From assembly GCF_001447155.2 (NCBI RefSeq), contig NZ_CP014754.1:2356001-2420000 (forward strand): a stretch of DNA of 64,000 bases, written 5' to 3'. Under the pieces are notes generated by a model. That model saw only the letters and a list, made by a program, of their open reading frames with translations, ran no database searches and was not told the origin of the DNA. The stretch is from Marinobacter sp. LQ44. GTDB lineage: Bacteria; Pseudomonadota; Gammaproteobacteria; Pseudomonadales; Oleiphilaceae. A program made the position numbers and the translations under genes. Below are positions 51,557 through 59,861 of the stretch, one piece after another; position 1 is the first letter of the stretch, and each line of letters starts with the position of its first letter.

Positions 51557-52555
51557 ATGAAAGTGGCTGTTTTCAGCACCAAACCCTACGACGAACAATT
51601 CCTTGGTCAGGCCAGCCGGGACAGCCAAGAGCATGAACTGGTGTTTCTGGAACCCCGTTTGAATACAACCACGGCAGCGCTCGCCAAAGGCTTTGATGCG
51701 GTGTGTGTTTTCGTGAACGACCAGTTGGACGACGAGGTGCTGGAGCAGTTGTCCGAAGGCGGCATCCGTGCAGTCGCCCTGCGCTGTGCGGGCTTCAATA
51801 ACGTAGACCTGAAAGCCGCCGAGCGCCTGGGAATCAGCGTGGTGCGAGTACCTGCTTACTCACCCTATGCCGTGGCCGAACACACCGTCGCCCTGATTCT
51901 GACCCTTAACCGACAGATTCACCGGGCGTACCACCGCATCCGCGATGGTAACTTTGCGCTGGATGGTTTGCTGGGCTTCGACCTGCGGGGGCGCACCGTG
52001 GGCGTGGTGGGTACCGGCCAGATAGGCCTGGAGGTAGTGCGCATCATGCGTGGCTTTGGCTGCCGTGTGCTCTGCTACGACCTTCATACCAACCCGGAAG
52101 CCCAACAACTGGGCGGTGAATATGTGGCACTGGACGACCTGTTCAGCCAGGCCGATATTGTCAGCCTGCATTGCCCGTTAACCCCCGGCACCCACCACCT
52201 GATCAACGCGGATGCCGTGGCCAAGATGAAGCCGGGCGTGATGCTGATCAACACCAGCCGGGGCGCCATGGTCGATACCGCCGCGATCATCGAGGGCCTT
52301 AAATCCGGCCAGATTGGCTACCTGGGCCTCGATGTGTACGAGGAAGAAAGTGACCTGTTTTTCGAAGACCTGTCCAACATCGTGCTGAAAGACGATGTGT
52401 TTGCGCGCTTGCTGACCTTCCCCAACGTAGTGATCACCGGCCACCAGGCCTTCTTCACCCGCAACGCCCTTGAGAGCATTGCGCGCACCACCCTGGGAAA
52501 TCTGACCGAGCTGGAATCGAGCGGGCAATGCGCAAACCGGTTAACCGCGCACTGA
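51557..52555 (+). CDS. D-2-hydroxyacid dehydrogenase, D-lactate dehydrogenase (LdhA) type
   Basis: NAD-dependent enzyme that interconverts a 2-keto acid, probably pyruvate, with the D-hydroxy acid. The Rossmann motif [19 protein letters not shown], the conserved [17 protein letters not shown] with the substrate arginine, [13 protein letters not shown] and the acid/base His in TGHQAFFT place it in the fermentative LdhA branch. It has 332 residues with a GGAAGAGG ribosome site. It forms a single gene or a pair with the following LPD1-like gene, 33 bases away. Confidence 0.92.
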   Translation: MKVAVFSTKPYDEQFLGQASRDSQEHELVFLEPRLNTTTAALAKGFDAVCVFVNDQLDDEVLEQLSEGGIRAVALRCAGFNNVDLKAAERLGISVVRVPAYSPYAVAEHTVALILTLNRQIHRAYHRIRDGNFALDGLLGFDLRGRTVGVVGTGQIGLEVVRIMRGFGCRVLCYDLHTNPEAQQLGGEYVALDDLFSQADIVSLHCPLTPGTHHLINADAVAKMKPGVMLINTSRGAMVDTAAIIEGLKSGQIGYLGLDVYEEESDLFFEDLSNIVLKDDVFARLLTFPNVVITGHQAFFTRNALESIARTTLGNLTELESSGQCANRLTAH

Positions 52556-52588
52556 GACAAGCGGGCCCCGTACTCGTACAATCCGACC

Positions 52589-53362
52589 ATGCCCAGACAG
52601 TTTTATCGAGCGGGCCCTGACCATCGTGCCGGGGCGCCTGTTACCTTCCTTGATGTACGCCGCCGCTTCCAGTTCCGAACCGTGGAGATTGGCCGATGGG
52701 TAACCGAACCGGAAAAGCAGCGCAGCGCCGCACTGTTTTACGACGCCCTGTGCGACTTGATGACCATCCTCGGCGGCACCGAAAGCCTGATCTCCCTGCG
52801 CGGCAGCCTGGCCCTGCAGTACGGCATCGGCGGCCGGCCCGGCGTATCTGCCCATTACACCCCCGCCACCCGCAGCTTCGCCCTGGCCAAAAACGCCGGC
52901 CCCGGCAGCATTGCCCATGAATGGTTTCATGCCTTCGACCACTACATAGCGGACAAATTGTTCCCAAACACTTCCAACGCGGAGTTTGGCTCCACACTCT
53001 GGCTAACCCGTGAAGATGCCATCGCCCACCCCCTGAACGACCGACTGCAAGCCTGCTACCGCACCATCCTGCTGGATAACGCAGGCGAGCAGCCCAGCGA
53101 CCTGTTCCGGCAATCCGCCAAGGCCGACAAAGCCGCCGGTGTGCATTACTACAGCCGGCCCGAAGAACTTTGCGCCCGAGCCTTCGAAGCCTACGTTCAG
53201 GACGCCCCCGTAAAAAATGCCTTCCTGGTGAAAGGTACGAAAGAAAGCGAAGAAGCCCAGTTGGGGCTTTATCCGCAGGGGCCACAGCGGGAGCGCATCA
53301 ATCGGGCGTTTCTTGCTTACTTTCAATCCTTGGGTAGGGCCTTGCAGCGAACAGACGCATGA
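52589..53362 (+). CDS. LPD1-like putative metalloprotease (CLCA_X family)
   Basis: The 257-residue soluble protein has a zinc-peptidase motif HEWFHAFDHY (HExxH plus downstream His). A later ELCARAFEAYVQD could give the third ligand. The arrangement fits the large polyvalent protein-associated domain LPD1 and the chromosomal CLCA_X group. Its substrate is unknown. No signal peptide is seen. It is the last gene of the conserved chromosomal part before the repeat-rich boundary of the cassette array. Confidence 0.75.
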   Translation: MPRQFYRAGPDHRAGAPVTFLDVRRRFQFRTVEIGRWVTEPEKQRSAALFYDALCDLMTILGGTESLISLRGSLALQYGIGGRPGVSAHYTPATRSFALAKNAGPGSIAHEWFHAFDHYIADKLFPNTSNAEFGSTLWLTREDAIAHPLNDRLQACYRTILLDNAGEQPSDLFRQSAKADKAAGVHYYSRPEELCARAFEAYVQDAPVKNAFLVKGTKESEEAQLGLYPQGPQRERINRAFLAYFQSLGRALQRTDA

Positions 53363-53365
53363 CAG

Positions 53366-53633
53366 CCGGAGTTATACGAACGCGTTCGCAAAAGTCCGGA
53401 AAAATGCATGGGAAATATTCGTAACCTTCTGATATGGTTGGAAAGTAGAATTTTAGGGGCGGAATTACACGCCCCAGGTAGGAGCAGGGGTGGCTCGATT
53501 CAGGGCGTATAACTCCGGCGGTAGCCGTGATGAAATGCTTTTATCCTTTTGTTTTGGTTTGGAAAAACAGGAGGTTTTGGGCGCGTTTGGTGTGGAGTTA
53601 TACGAACGCGGGATATACGAACGGGTTCGTATA
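53366..53633. repeat. Cluster of TTATACGAACG repeats at the array boundary
   Basis: This 301-base gap has no gene. GGAGTTATACGAACGCG occurs at 53368-53384 and again at 53594-53610. The inverse CGTATAACTCCGG is at 53506-53518 and forms a perfect 13-base inverted repeat with CCGGAGTTATACG at 53366-53378, enclosing 153 bases. A palindrome TATACGAAC-GG-GTTCGTATA lies at 53614-53633, and CGAACGCGTTCG at 53377-53388. A GGGGCG / CGCCCC hairpin lies within. The cassette array starts eight bases after the last palindrome. Confidence 0.7.
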
Positions 53634-53663
53634 ATTCACTGTTAACTGTCACGGAAGATCTCA

Positions 53664-54122
53664 GTGAAATTTGAAGTATCGAGCAATCTTAAAATCAGTC
53701 CCGAAGATGTTGCTGGGCTACTCACCATGAAGGGCGTAAATAGGGAATTGAGCCCTCTCATCCGTATGACGGCTCCCTCAGAATGGTCAAGCAAGCCGAT
53801 CTTCGAATGGCCCTCCGGTAGGGTGCTCTTTTCGAGCTGGATACTCCTTTTCGGTATCCTTCCCATTGATCGGCACACGTTCTTTTTTCAATCCATTGAT
53901 CGCCAACGGGGTTTTGTGGAGGTGTCCAGTACTTTAACCAATAAGCTGTGGCACCATCGGCGGGACATCAATCGGAACGGGGCATTATGCTGGGTCACCG
54001 ATACCGTCGAGTTTCAGTGTAGGTTGCCAGTGTTGGCAGACGTTCTGGCACCTGTCTACCGACTCATCTTCAAGCACCGTCATCAGGTGCTAAGATCATA
54101 CTATGGTGGCAGCGCCAGTTAA
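53664..54122 (+). CDS. Cassette protein, SRPBCC-like
   Basis: The 152-residue soluble protein, first gene of the array, starts at GTG 53664 with GGAAG upstream. The C-terminal part (DTVEFQCRLPVLADVLAPVYRLIFKHRHQVL) looks like the last strand and long helix of the START/SRPBCC ligand-binding fold seen in polyketide-cyclase-like proteins. The N-terminus is less clear. The stop TAA lies inside the first box of the following attC, as expected for a cassette gene. Ligand and role are unknown. Confidence 0.7.
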   Translation: MKFEVSSNLKISPEDVAGLLTMKGVNRELSPLIRMTAPSEWSSKPIFEWPSGRVLFSSWILLFGILPIDRHTFFFQSIDRQRGFVEVSSTLTNKLWHHRRDINRNGALCWVTDTVEFQCRLPVLADVLAPVYRLIFKHRHQVLRSYYGGSAS

Positions 54123-54200
54123 CCAGTCAATTAAGTTCGTTCCGGCCTGCGGCCTCCACCGGACGCCCCTGTCGGGCCGCCGCTTATTTCAGCGTTAGTG
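54118..54200 (+). other. attC site 1
   Basis: Starts GTTAACCAG, ends GCGTTAGTG. The inner arms GTTCGTTCCGG and CCGGACGCC are of the same type as attC 7. It overlaps the stop codon of the SRPBCC-like gene. Confidence 0.85.
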
Positions 54201-54338
54201 GCTGTGGCTTCGGTCCTTTTGGGCTGCGGTGTGCCAGTGGCCTTGGTGCCGTGCTTGGTTGCCAAACCCGCATATTCTGGTGAGCACCAAGGCCGTCCGA
54301 ATCCGCGTTCGGTTTGGTTGCATCAGTAAGCAAGAGTT

Positions 54339-54539
54339 TTGGCGGGAAATTCGGTGTTCACCGTGTGGGGTCGTCCGCCGAAAATTGGGTCTGGATCTGC
54401 TACCTCTGAGTTCAGGTTCATTCACCGCATCATTGGCGGTGTTTCAAACAGAGTGCATCGGCTCATGTCGGTGCCGGGTTACGGAGTAGGCCGTCAAGGT
54501 CAGTGCCAGGGAGCCGGCAGTGTCATTACCTGCCACTAA
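54339..54539 (+). CDS. Possible small cassette ORF, unknown function
   Basis: The cassette between attC 1 and attC 2 is only about 335 bases long and has no convincing gene. This frame (TTG start, 66 codons) is listed because its stop TAA lies in the first box of attC 2, a common cassette feature. A competing frame starts GTG at 54199 in the recombination box and encodes about 43 residues (VASVLLGCGVPVALVPCL region). Neither is recognised. The cassette may be non-coding. Confidence 0.25.
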   Translation: MAGNSVFTVWGRPPKIGSGSATSEFRFIHRIIGGVSNRVHRLMSVPGYGVGRQGQCQGAGSVITCH

Positions 54540-54634
54540 CCAGTCGCTGTAGTACGCGGCCGATGGCCGCCGGACGCCCTTTTCATTGCGGCTTCGCCTC
54601 CATTACAAGGGCGCCGCTAAGCTTCGCGTTATGC
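54534..54634 (+). other. attC site 2
   Basis: Starts CACTAACCAGTC, ends GCGTTATGC. It contains TACGCGGCCGATGGCCGCC followed by GGACGCCC, shared almost exactly with attC 4, and an inner GCGGCTTCGCC hairpin. Confidence 0.88.
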
Positions 54635-54660
54635 CCCATTAACCCTCAAGAAGGAGCGAA

Positions 54661-54831
54661 TATAAAAAGTTAAAATCAGCGGCTATCGTTGGAACCTTTG
54701 GAATCGGGGTGGTTCTTACAAACACGGCGAGCGCATTCGAGGATTTAGGCAAAGACTGTAAGCCTATGCAAGAGCTGTTTTTGCAGCTGCAGAAGTGTCC
54801 ACGCACCGGGGTGAGGCACAAGCCACGATGA
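54661..54831 (+). pseudogene. Small secreted peptide gene that has lost its start codon
   Basis: An open frame of 56 codons reads KKLKSAAIVGTFGIGVVLTN then TASA, a clear signal peptide, followed by a short Cys-containing mature part (FEDLGKDCKPMQEL, QLQKCP). A strong AAGGAG lies at 54651-54656, but the expected ATG reads AATATAAAAAG. Restoring one G (AATATGAAAAAG) would give a normal start, so a one-base deletion is the simplest reading; a sequencing error or non-AUG start is possible. A 27-codon frame (ATG 54828) overlaps its stop. Confidence 0.55.
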
Positions 54832-54891
54832 ATCAATACACTGGATTTCCAGATCAAGAGAATAATCAACCAAACAGGTGGTTAAAGAAAG

Positions 54892-55719
54892 ATGACATAC
54901 TCATCAGGTAGTTTAATCAATCAAAAAAAATGGATCTTACTTTTTCATTTTATTATTGGTGCAATAATAGGCGTGCTTCTATTACATCCGTTGACGACAA
55001 TGGTATTCTGGTACGAATACAAGGGCTTAATCGAATTTCCGGGTAACAGCCCGATAGAGTTTTTGATTCAGCGTTTAATTACTGAATTCAAGTTTGAATT
55101 AATACCTATGAGCTTTGTGTTTGCACTGCTTGGCGGTATTGTTGGTCTATTGTTCGGTCTGTACCATATAAGACTGTCTGGCCAAAAAAATCTTGTCCGC
55201 TATCTGGAACACGAGCTTGCTGAAGAATTACCCTTATTGATTGCCAGAGGCGAAAGTGAGCATCTTGAATTCAAATCCACGTATCGTTGGGATGTAAGAC
55301 AACAGCGAACGAATCGCGCACTTGAGTTGATTGTCATCAAAGCCATCGCCGGTTTTTTAAATCGCGAAGGCGGTACATTGCTGATCGGCGTTGAGGACAA
55401 CGGCAATATCATTGGCATCGACTCTGACTTCCAGACATTGAAGCACAAAAATAGAGACGGCTTCGAACGTGCACTGATGGATACGGTTAAAACCAGTCTG
55501 GGAGGAAACGCTTGCGCATTACTTCATTGCCGGTTCCACGATATCGAAAATAAAACCATCTGTCGCGTCATTGTCGAGAGCGCTGTTGAACCTGTTTATT
55601 ATCATGAGGACAGCGTAGCACGGCTTATGGTACGCACAGGTAATAGTACACGAGAGCTGGATGCGCGGGAAGCACATGCCTATCTTTCCAGTCGAACGAC
55701 AAAATCTTTTTCTTTATAG
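54892..55719 (+). CDS. Membrane-anchored AlbA_2 (Schlafen-like) domain protein
   Basis: 275 residues. Two N-terminal membrane helices (about 14-33 and 72-92) are followed by a cytoplasmic AlbA_2/Schlafen-type nucleic-acid-binding domain (about 115-260) with ESEHLEFKSTYRWD, a helix IVIKAIAGFLNREGGTLLIGVEDNG and the C-terminal VARLMVRTGNSTREL. In animals Schlafen proteins cut tRNA; bacterial members are mostly uncharacterised and some occur near defence genes. The gene is richer in A+T than the core genome, a sign of transfer. It is followed after seven bases by the CDF transporter gene and shares its cassette. Confidence 0.8.
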   Translation: MTYSSGSLINQKKWILLFHFIIGAIIGVLLLHPLTTMVFWYEYKGLIEFPGNSPIEFLIQRLITEFKFELIPMSFVFALLGGIVGLLFGLYHIRLSGQKNLVRYLEHELAEELPLLIARGESEHLEFKSTYRWDVRQQRTNRALELIVIKAIAGFLNREGGTLLIGVEDNGNIIGIDSDFQTLKHKNRDGFERALMDTVKTSLGGNACALLHCRFHDIENKTICRVIVESAVEPVYYHEDSVARLMVRTGNSTRELDAREAHAYLSSRTTKSFSL

Positions 55720-55726
55720 GTACACA

Positions 55727-56614
55727 ATGAATACGCATTCGCATAACCACGACACTGAATCAATAGGTGATCGCCGCCTGGGATTCGCCATCGCTATCAA
55801 TATGCTCCTGACATTAGCCCAGGTCGTCGGTGGTATTCTATCGGGCAGCCTTTCACTGATTGCTGATGCACTGCATAACTTCAGTGATGCCGCCTCACTG
55901 CTCATTGCCTGGGTCGCCAGAAAGATCGGTCGTCAACCGGCCGATCATTTCAGAACCTTTGGTTATAAACGCGCTGAAATCATTGCTACATTAATTAATT
56001 TAGTCACACTTGTCCTGATTGGGCTGTACCTGATCTATGAAGCGCTATGGCGAATCTACGAACCACAGATTATTGAAGGCTGGATGGTTGTGATTGTGGC
56101 GTCGATTGCGCTGGTGATTGATCTGGCAACCGCGTTTCTTACCTTTACTATGTCTAAGCACAGTATGAATATCCGTGCCGCTTTTTTGCACAATGTATCG
56201 GATGCGCTGGCCTCAGCGGGTGTTATTGTTGCCGGTACACTGATCCTTCTTTATGAGTGGTACTGGAGTGATACCTTAATAACATTATTGATAGCCGCGT
56301 ATGTTTTGTACCAGGCAGCCACGATGTTACCAAAAACCATTCATATCCTGATGCAGGGAACACCGGAGGGCATTGTTATTGATGATGTCATCACAGCCAT
56401 GCAGCAGGTAACAAATGTTATCAATGTTCATCACGTACATATCTGGCAACTTGACGAGCATCAGAATGCATTAGAAGCTCATGTTCTACTTTCTGATTAT
56501 TCACAACTGGATAAAGTGAAGGGTGAATTAAAAACAGCGCTTGCACAAAAATTCTCCATCGGGCATTCAACACTCGAGTTTGAGATTAAAGAATGCAAAT
56601 ATGATCAGTGTTAA
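55727..56614 (+). CDS. Cation diffusion facilitator (zinc/cobalt efflux), CzcD/ZitB type
   Basis: Inner-membrane metal/proton antiporter of 295 residues. Six helices, with the metal-site helices containing LIADALHNFSDAASLLIAW (HxxxD in helix 2) and AAFLHNVSDALASAGVIV (HxxxD in helix 5), identify the Zn-CDF group. The N-terminus is His-rich (NTHSHNHDTES), and the C-terminal cytoplasmic domain has HHVHIWQLDEHQNALEAHV. ATG 55727 is chosen; the open frame to 55661 overlaps the AlbA_2 gene. It is A+T-rich. A full-length transporter is unusual cargo for an integron cassette. Confidence 0.92.
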   Translation: MNTHSHNHDTESIGDRRLGFAIAINMLLTLAQVVGGILSGSLSLIADALHNFSDAASLLIAWVARKIGRQPADHFRTFGYKRAEIIATLINLVTLVLIGLYLIYEALWRIYEPQIIEGWMVVIVASIALVIDLATAFLTFTMSKHSMNIRAAFLHNVSDALASAGVIVAGTLILLYEWYWSDTLITLLIAAYVLYQAATMLPKTIHILMQGTPEGIVIDDVITAMQQVTNVINVHHVHIWQLDEHQNALEAHVLLSDYSQLDKVKGELKTALAQKFSIGHSTLEFEIKECKYDQC

Positions 56615-56794
56615 CTTTTTTATATCGAAGCAAGTTTTAAATGAGTAATTGTGGAAGTGAAGAGTCTGTAATCATTCTTCATGACAGATTGCGTTATGTT
56701 CTAGGCATCGTATTTTAATGGTCAATTGTTATCTGATTATAAGAAACAAAAACGTCAGCAGCTCTTAAGGCTGTGATTGCAAAGAAGGACAAGG

Positions 56795-56880
56795 CATAAC
56801 AAGGCGCTGCACTCGGACAAAATAAAGCTGCGCCGCTTCGCTTTGCATCTTTATTTTTCCGGTGAGCTTGGTCGTTATAA
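56795..56880 (+). other. attC site 3
   Basis: Starts CATAACAAGGCGCTGCAC, ends GTCGTTATAA. Arms CGGACAAAATAAAG and CTTTATTTTTCCG pair around GCTGCGCCGCTTCG. The 180 bases between the CDF stop and this site hold no gene. Confidence 0.85.
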
Positions 56881-56898
56881 ATCAGGGAGTAGCCATCG

Positions 56899-57312
56899 AT
56901 GGAATGGCGCAAGGACGATTACCTAATCACTGACGACGTATCCAAGGTGCAACTGGATGTCGTCCACCGCTTGCTTGCTGCAACCTATTGGGGTGGTCGC
57001 CGCCCCAGGGAAATCGTAGAGCGCATGGTTGCAGGCTCCATCTGCTTCAGTCTTTACCGTGGTCCCACACAGATCGGTTTTGGGCGGGCAGTCACCGATA
57101 GTGCTACTTTTACCTGGGTGGCGGATATTGTGGTTGAACCCGAATTTCGCGGTAGCGGTCTCGGTAAGTGGATCATGGAGTGTTTGCTAGTGCACCCGGC
57201 CATAAAGGGAACCCAGATGGTGTTGCAAACCCGAGATGCACAAGGGCTCTACGAGCAGTTTGGGTTCTCTGGTAACAGTGCTCTCATGAGCACCAAAGTC
57301 ACTGATTTATAA
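56899..57312 (+). CDS. GNAT-family N-acetyltransferase (cassette gene)
   Basis: 137-residue acetyl-CoA-dependent acetyltransferase. Acetyl-CoA-binding motif A is VVEPEFRGSGLGKWIMECLL (R/Q-x-x-G-x-G), preceded by ATFTWVADIVV and followed by GLYEQFGFS near the C-terminus. The substrate is unknown. GNAT proteins are among the most common integron cargo. The start is 19 bases after attC 3 and the stop lies inside the first box of attC 4, so this is a complete single-gene cassette. Confidence 0.9.
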   Translation: MEWRKDDYLITDDVSKVQLDVVHRLLAATYWGGRRPREIVERMVAGSICFSLYRGPTQIGFGRAVTDSATFTWVADIVVEPEFRGSGLGKWIMECLLVHPAIKGTQMVLQTRDAQGLYEQFGFSGNSALMSTKVTDL

Positions 57313-57407
57313 CAAGTCGCAGCAGTACGCGGCCGATGGCCGCCGGACGCCCTTTCCATGGCTCCTTCGTCGCCATTCCAAGGTCGCCGCTGTGCTCAGC
57401 GTTATGA
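57307..57407 (+). other. attC site 4
   Basis: Starts TTATAACAAGTCGCAG, ends GCGTTATGA. Its inner block TACGCGGCCGATGGCCGCC then GGACGCCCTT is shared with attC 2. Confidence 0.88.
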
Positions 57408-57425
57408 ATATCTCGGAGGGATCCA

Positions 57426-57848
57426 GTGAAGTTCATCAAAGAGTCGCTTGTTCAGCAGAAAATAAGAAATGGAACCATTCGAATCTATCAAATTAACGTC
57501 GATCTGGATACCAGAACCGAAGATGTTGGAGGTCACAAGCGCGATCTTCCGGCGCATGAGATAGAGGCGTATCAACGAGTCGATATGCGGGATTGCTACG
57601 ATGATATGCGTGGATTTTGTGAAACTAAGGTCTATGCAATTTTCGATAAAGGTGTGGACACCAAAATTCGATTCTCTTGGGGGCGGCATATGGATGGTAT
57701 GGCGAATTCAACGTCATCTCATATTGTCAGACTGGATTCGGGCTTTTCGTTCTGGTCAGATATGTCGAACAAAGTTGTTCAGACGGTAGATGACGTGGCT
57801 GCGTTTATTTTGGCTAGACCGGAATGCTGGCGTGCAGACCGAATATGA
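57426..57848 (+). CDS. Cassette protein of unknown function
   Basis: 140-residue soluble, mixed-charge protein with no motif that I recognise. Notable stretches are IRIYQINVDLDTRTEDVGG, VDMRDCYDDMRGFCETKVYA and a C-terminal SDMSNKVVQTVDDVAAFILA. A GGAGG ribosome site stands before the start (57414-57418). It lies between attC 4 and attC 5, so it is a complete cassette. No signal peptide or membrane helix is present. Confidence 0.75.
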   Translation: MKFIKESLVQQKIRNGTIRIYQINVDLDTRTEDVGGHKRDLPAHEIEAYQRVDMRDCYDDMRGFCETKVYAIFDKGVDTKIRFSWGRHMDGMANSTSSHIVRLDSGFSFWSDMSNKVVQTVDDVAAFILARPECWRADRI

Positions 57849-57857
57849 GCGAACTTT

Positions 57858-57942
57858 TCATAACAAGGCCAGGCACGGCGACGCCTACTACATTGCGGCT
57901 TCGCCTCCATTCCGTAGCCGCGCATGCTGGCTGGCGTTAGGC
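57858..57942 (+). other. attC site 5
   Basis: Starts TCATAACAAGGCCAGGCACG, ends GCGTTAGGC. Arms GCCAG / CTGGC and CTAC / GTAG pair around GCGGCTTCGCC. It is nearly identical to the attC split by the insertion sequence. Confidence 0.9.
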
Positions 57943-57960
57943 ATTACTAAGGAACTCGGT

Positions 57961-58446
57961 ATGGTCCTCACCAAGGAGAAAGGTGGGCTAAAGCTCTTGA
58001 TGACTATCTGTGTCGTTTTACCGATCTATGCTCATGGTTATTCCGCGTGGAAAGGCGGCTTCACTGAGGCTGGGTTTCAAGTACATCTCTATATTTTGCC
58101 GTTCTCCGTTCTTTTCTGCCTATTTGCTCTGTCAATTCAACGGTCGTTGAGAAATAGGTTGGTAGTCACAGATTCCGGCCTTTTGGTTGAGGACTTTTCG
58201 AAAGTTGAGTTTCCGTGGGAGGTGATCGAGCGAGTCTCCACGAGACCGCAACTTTTACCACGAGGTGGCGCATGCCTGTGGCTAGTGTTAAAAACGGAGT
58301 GTGATAGCAAGTACACAAACCGGAAAGTACGAAAACTCAATCGCCTGATCGGCATCGACGGGATACCTGTCTGCAATCTATCAACATACTCTGGCGACGT
58401 TGAAAAATTCCTAGGGATTATTGAACAGCGTGCGGCCAGTGCCTAA
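57961..58446 (+). CDS. Two-helix membrane protein with PH-like C-terminus (cassette gene)
   Basis: 161 residues. Two membrane helices (about 12-27 and 43-62) are followed by a soluble beta-rich domain (LVVTDSGLLVEDFSKVEFPWEVIERVST) that resembles bacterial PH-like domains. ATG 57961 is chosen; the longer open frame runs through attC 5 and is not real. The stop lies in the first box of attC 6. Function is unknown. Confidence 0.72.
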   Translation: MVLTKEKGGLKLLMTICVVLPIYAHGYSAWKGGFTEAGFQVHLYILPFSVLFCLFALSIQRSLRNRLVVTDSGLLVEDFSKVEFPWEVIERVSTRPQLLPRGGACLWLVLKTECDSKYTNRKVRKLNRLIGIDGIPVCNLSTYSGDVEKFLGIIEQRAASA

Positions 58447-58524
58447 CCAGTGCAGGCACGGCGACGCCCATTACATTGCGCCTTTGGCTCCATTCCACGG
58501 GCGCGCATGCTGCAAGCGTTAGGC
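58441..58524 (+). other. attC site 6
   Basis: Starts GCCTAACCAGTGCAGGCACG, ends GCGTTAGGC. The inner part is CGGCGACGCCCATTACATTG, close to attC 5. Confidence 0.9.
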
Positions 58525-58536
58525 AGGGAGAAAAAA

Positions 58537-58854
58537 GTGAGTCGTGCTCCTCATTCTGACGGTGCAGTGAAGGTTTGGGCATTTCTGATGATCCCCCAGT
58601 TTGCCATTCCTTTTTATCTAGTCTTGATCTGGCTGACACCTGCTGAATATCGTCCATACTGGGCTGGCGTGTGGTTTGGGGGAACTGTTCTTTTGCATCT
58701 TTTAAATCCCGTCGGTGGAACAGGGTACCAAGGGGGTGATCTTGAGCCGGATAGTGATTGGCAGTTTCTGCTTTTGGTGCTCAGGGATTCGCTGATGCTC
58801 ATGCTACCCATAGCCGGGATTATTTTTGCAGTTGGCTTGAAGATATTTGGTTGA
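58537..58854 (+). CDS. Small membrane protein of unknown function (cassette gene)
   Basis: 105 residues with about three hydrophobic segments (VWAFLMIPQFAIPFYLVLIW, YWAGVWFGGTVLLHLL, and the C-terminal LMLMLPIAGIIFAVGL). The start is GTG 58537 with AGGGAG upstream; the open frame to 58450 runs through attC 6. No domain is recognised. It is the only gene between attC 6 and attC 7. Confidence 0.7.
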   Translation: MSRAPHSDGAVKVWAFLMIPQFAIPFYLVLIWLTPAEYRPYWAGVWFGGTVLLHLLNPVGGTGYQGGDLEPDSDWQFLLLVLRDSLMLMLPIAGIIFAVGLKIFG

Positions 58855-58867
58855 GCATGTTGGCAAT

Positions 58868-58972
58868 GCCTAACCAACAGTTCCAGTTCGTTCCGGGCCT
58901 GACGGCCCTCCACCGGACAGCCTTGTCGCCGCTTCGCTCTGCCAAGGCTGCCGCTGAACAATGGCGTTAACC
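58868..58972 (+). other. attC site 7
   Basis: Starts GCCTAACCAACAG, ends GCGTTAACC. The long form has GTTCGTTCCGGGCC and CCACCGGACAGCC, similar to attC 1. Confidence 0.88.
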
Positions 58973-59768
58973 AGCCCTCAGGCCTCTTCGTAAACACTCA
59001 CCAATAACTTGCGTAAACTCCCGAATTCGTTTCACCCGCCTCAGATCAGGATGAATAAGAATCCAGAGAGGAATGGCCAGCTCCCCGATTGAATCCGTCA
59101 GGCGGCAGAGTTCTGGATCAGAATCCCCCAGATAGTCCGGAAGTACGGCCACGGCGGGGCCTGATCGCGTGGCGGCTTGCATGCCTAGCATTGAGTCGAC
59201 CCGGTAGTGGCAGAGCTCGTTAAGTCCATTCTGGGCCATCCAGGTTTCGAGCGCACGGTTGCCCATATGGTTGTCCGGGCCAATCCATGGGTGCCCGGTT
59301 AACCTGTGCAAGGGCACCCGCTCGTTCTGCCAGTACTGCCGCTTCCCGTTTGCTCAAACTGTGCACCTGGTTAGAGATGACCACCTCCAGCGTGATATCG
59401 GGATAGTCCGCACGGAACGTTTCGAACGGCTTAGCCAGCAGTCCCGCAAACAGGGTGTCGGTGGTGGTGACTCGGATGGTGCCGGACAGTTTCAGGTCTT
59501 TTCCCGCCAGTCGGCGTTCGGCGCCGGTGATATCGGCTTGTACCCTTCTTGCGACCGCGAAAAGGTCCTCACCAGACGTGCTTGGGGTGTATCCCGTGCG
59601 CGAGCGTTCAAACAGTGTGACTCCCAGCTGATTTTCCAGATTTGTCAGCCGTCGGAAGACGGTCGCATGGCTGACTCCCAATAGCCTCCCAGCGCCTGAC
59701 AGGGTGCCCGTGTCGGCAATAGCCGAGATAATCTGCAGGTCATCCCACCGGATTTTCTGTTCGTTCAT
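58967..59768 (-). pseudogene. LysR-type regulator with internal deletion and frameshift
   Basis: The N-terminal winged HTH is intact (DDLQIISAIADTGTLSGAGRLLGVSHATVFRRLTNLE), followed by the effector domain up to SNQVHSLSKREA. The frame then shifts: from about 59333 the protein continues in another frame as YWQNERVPLHRLTGHPWIG to the stop. Between KREA and YWQN about 25-30 residues usual for the family are missing, so a deletion not divisible by three is likely rather than a single-base error. The total of 267 codons compares with about 295 normally. It is divergent from the oxidoreductase gene it presumably controlled. Confidence 0.75.
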
Positions 59769-59861
59769 GCAAGCTCAGTTATCAGATATTGGGCATTTAT
59801 GTGTAATAAAGAACAGCATAAGCTACTGCTAGCTGAATTCAAAAAATAGGGGTCAAGATTT

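Noticed and set aside
53506..53603. GTATAAC ... GTTATAC as an eleventh attC before the first cassette
   Set aside because: The ends look like attC boxes, but the interior does not pair into the imperfect hairpin of an attC.
53614..53640. dif or lox site at GGTTCGTATAA
   Set aside because: A XerC-like arm is present, but no XerD arm follows; the two inverted arms are only two bases apart, unlike lox spacing.
54195..54489. Overlapping frames at 54195-54425 (minus) and 54229-54489 (plus) in cassette 2
   Set aside because: No ribosome site, no recognisable motif and no link to the attC boxes.
57790..57960. N-terminal extension of the 57961 gene through attC 5
   Set aside because: The residues are encoded by the recombination site itself (the GDAYYIAASP-type read-through seen at several attC sites).
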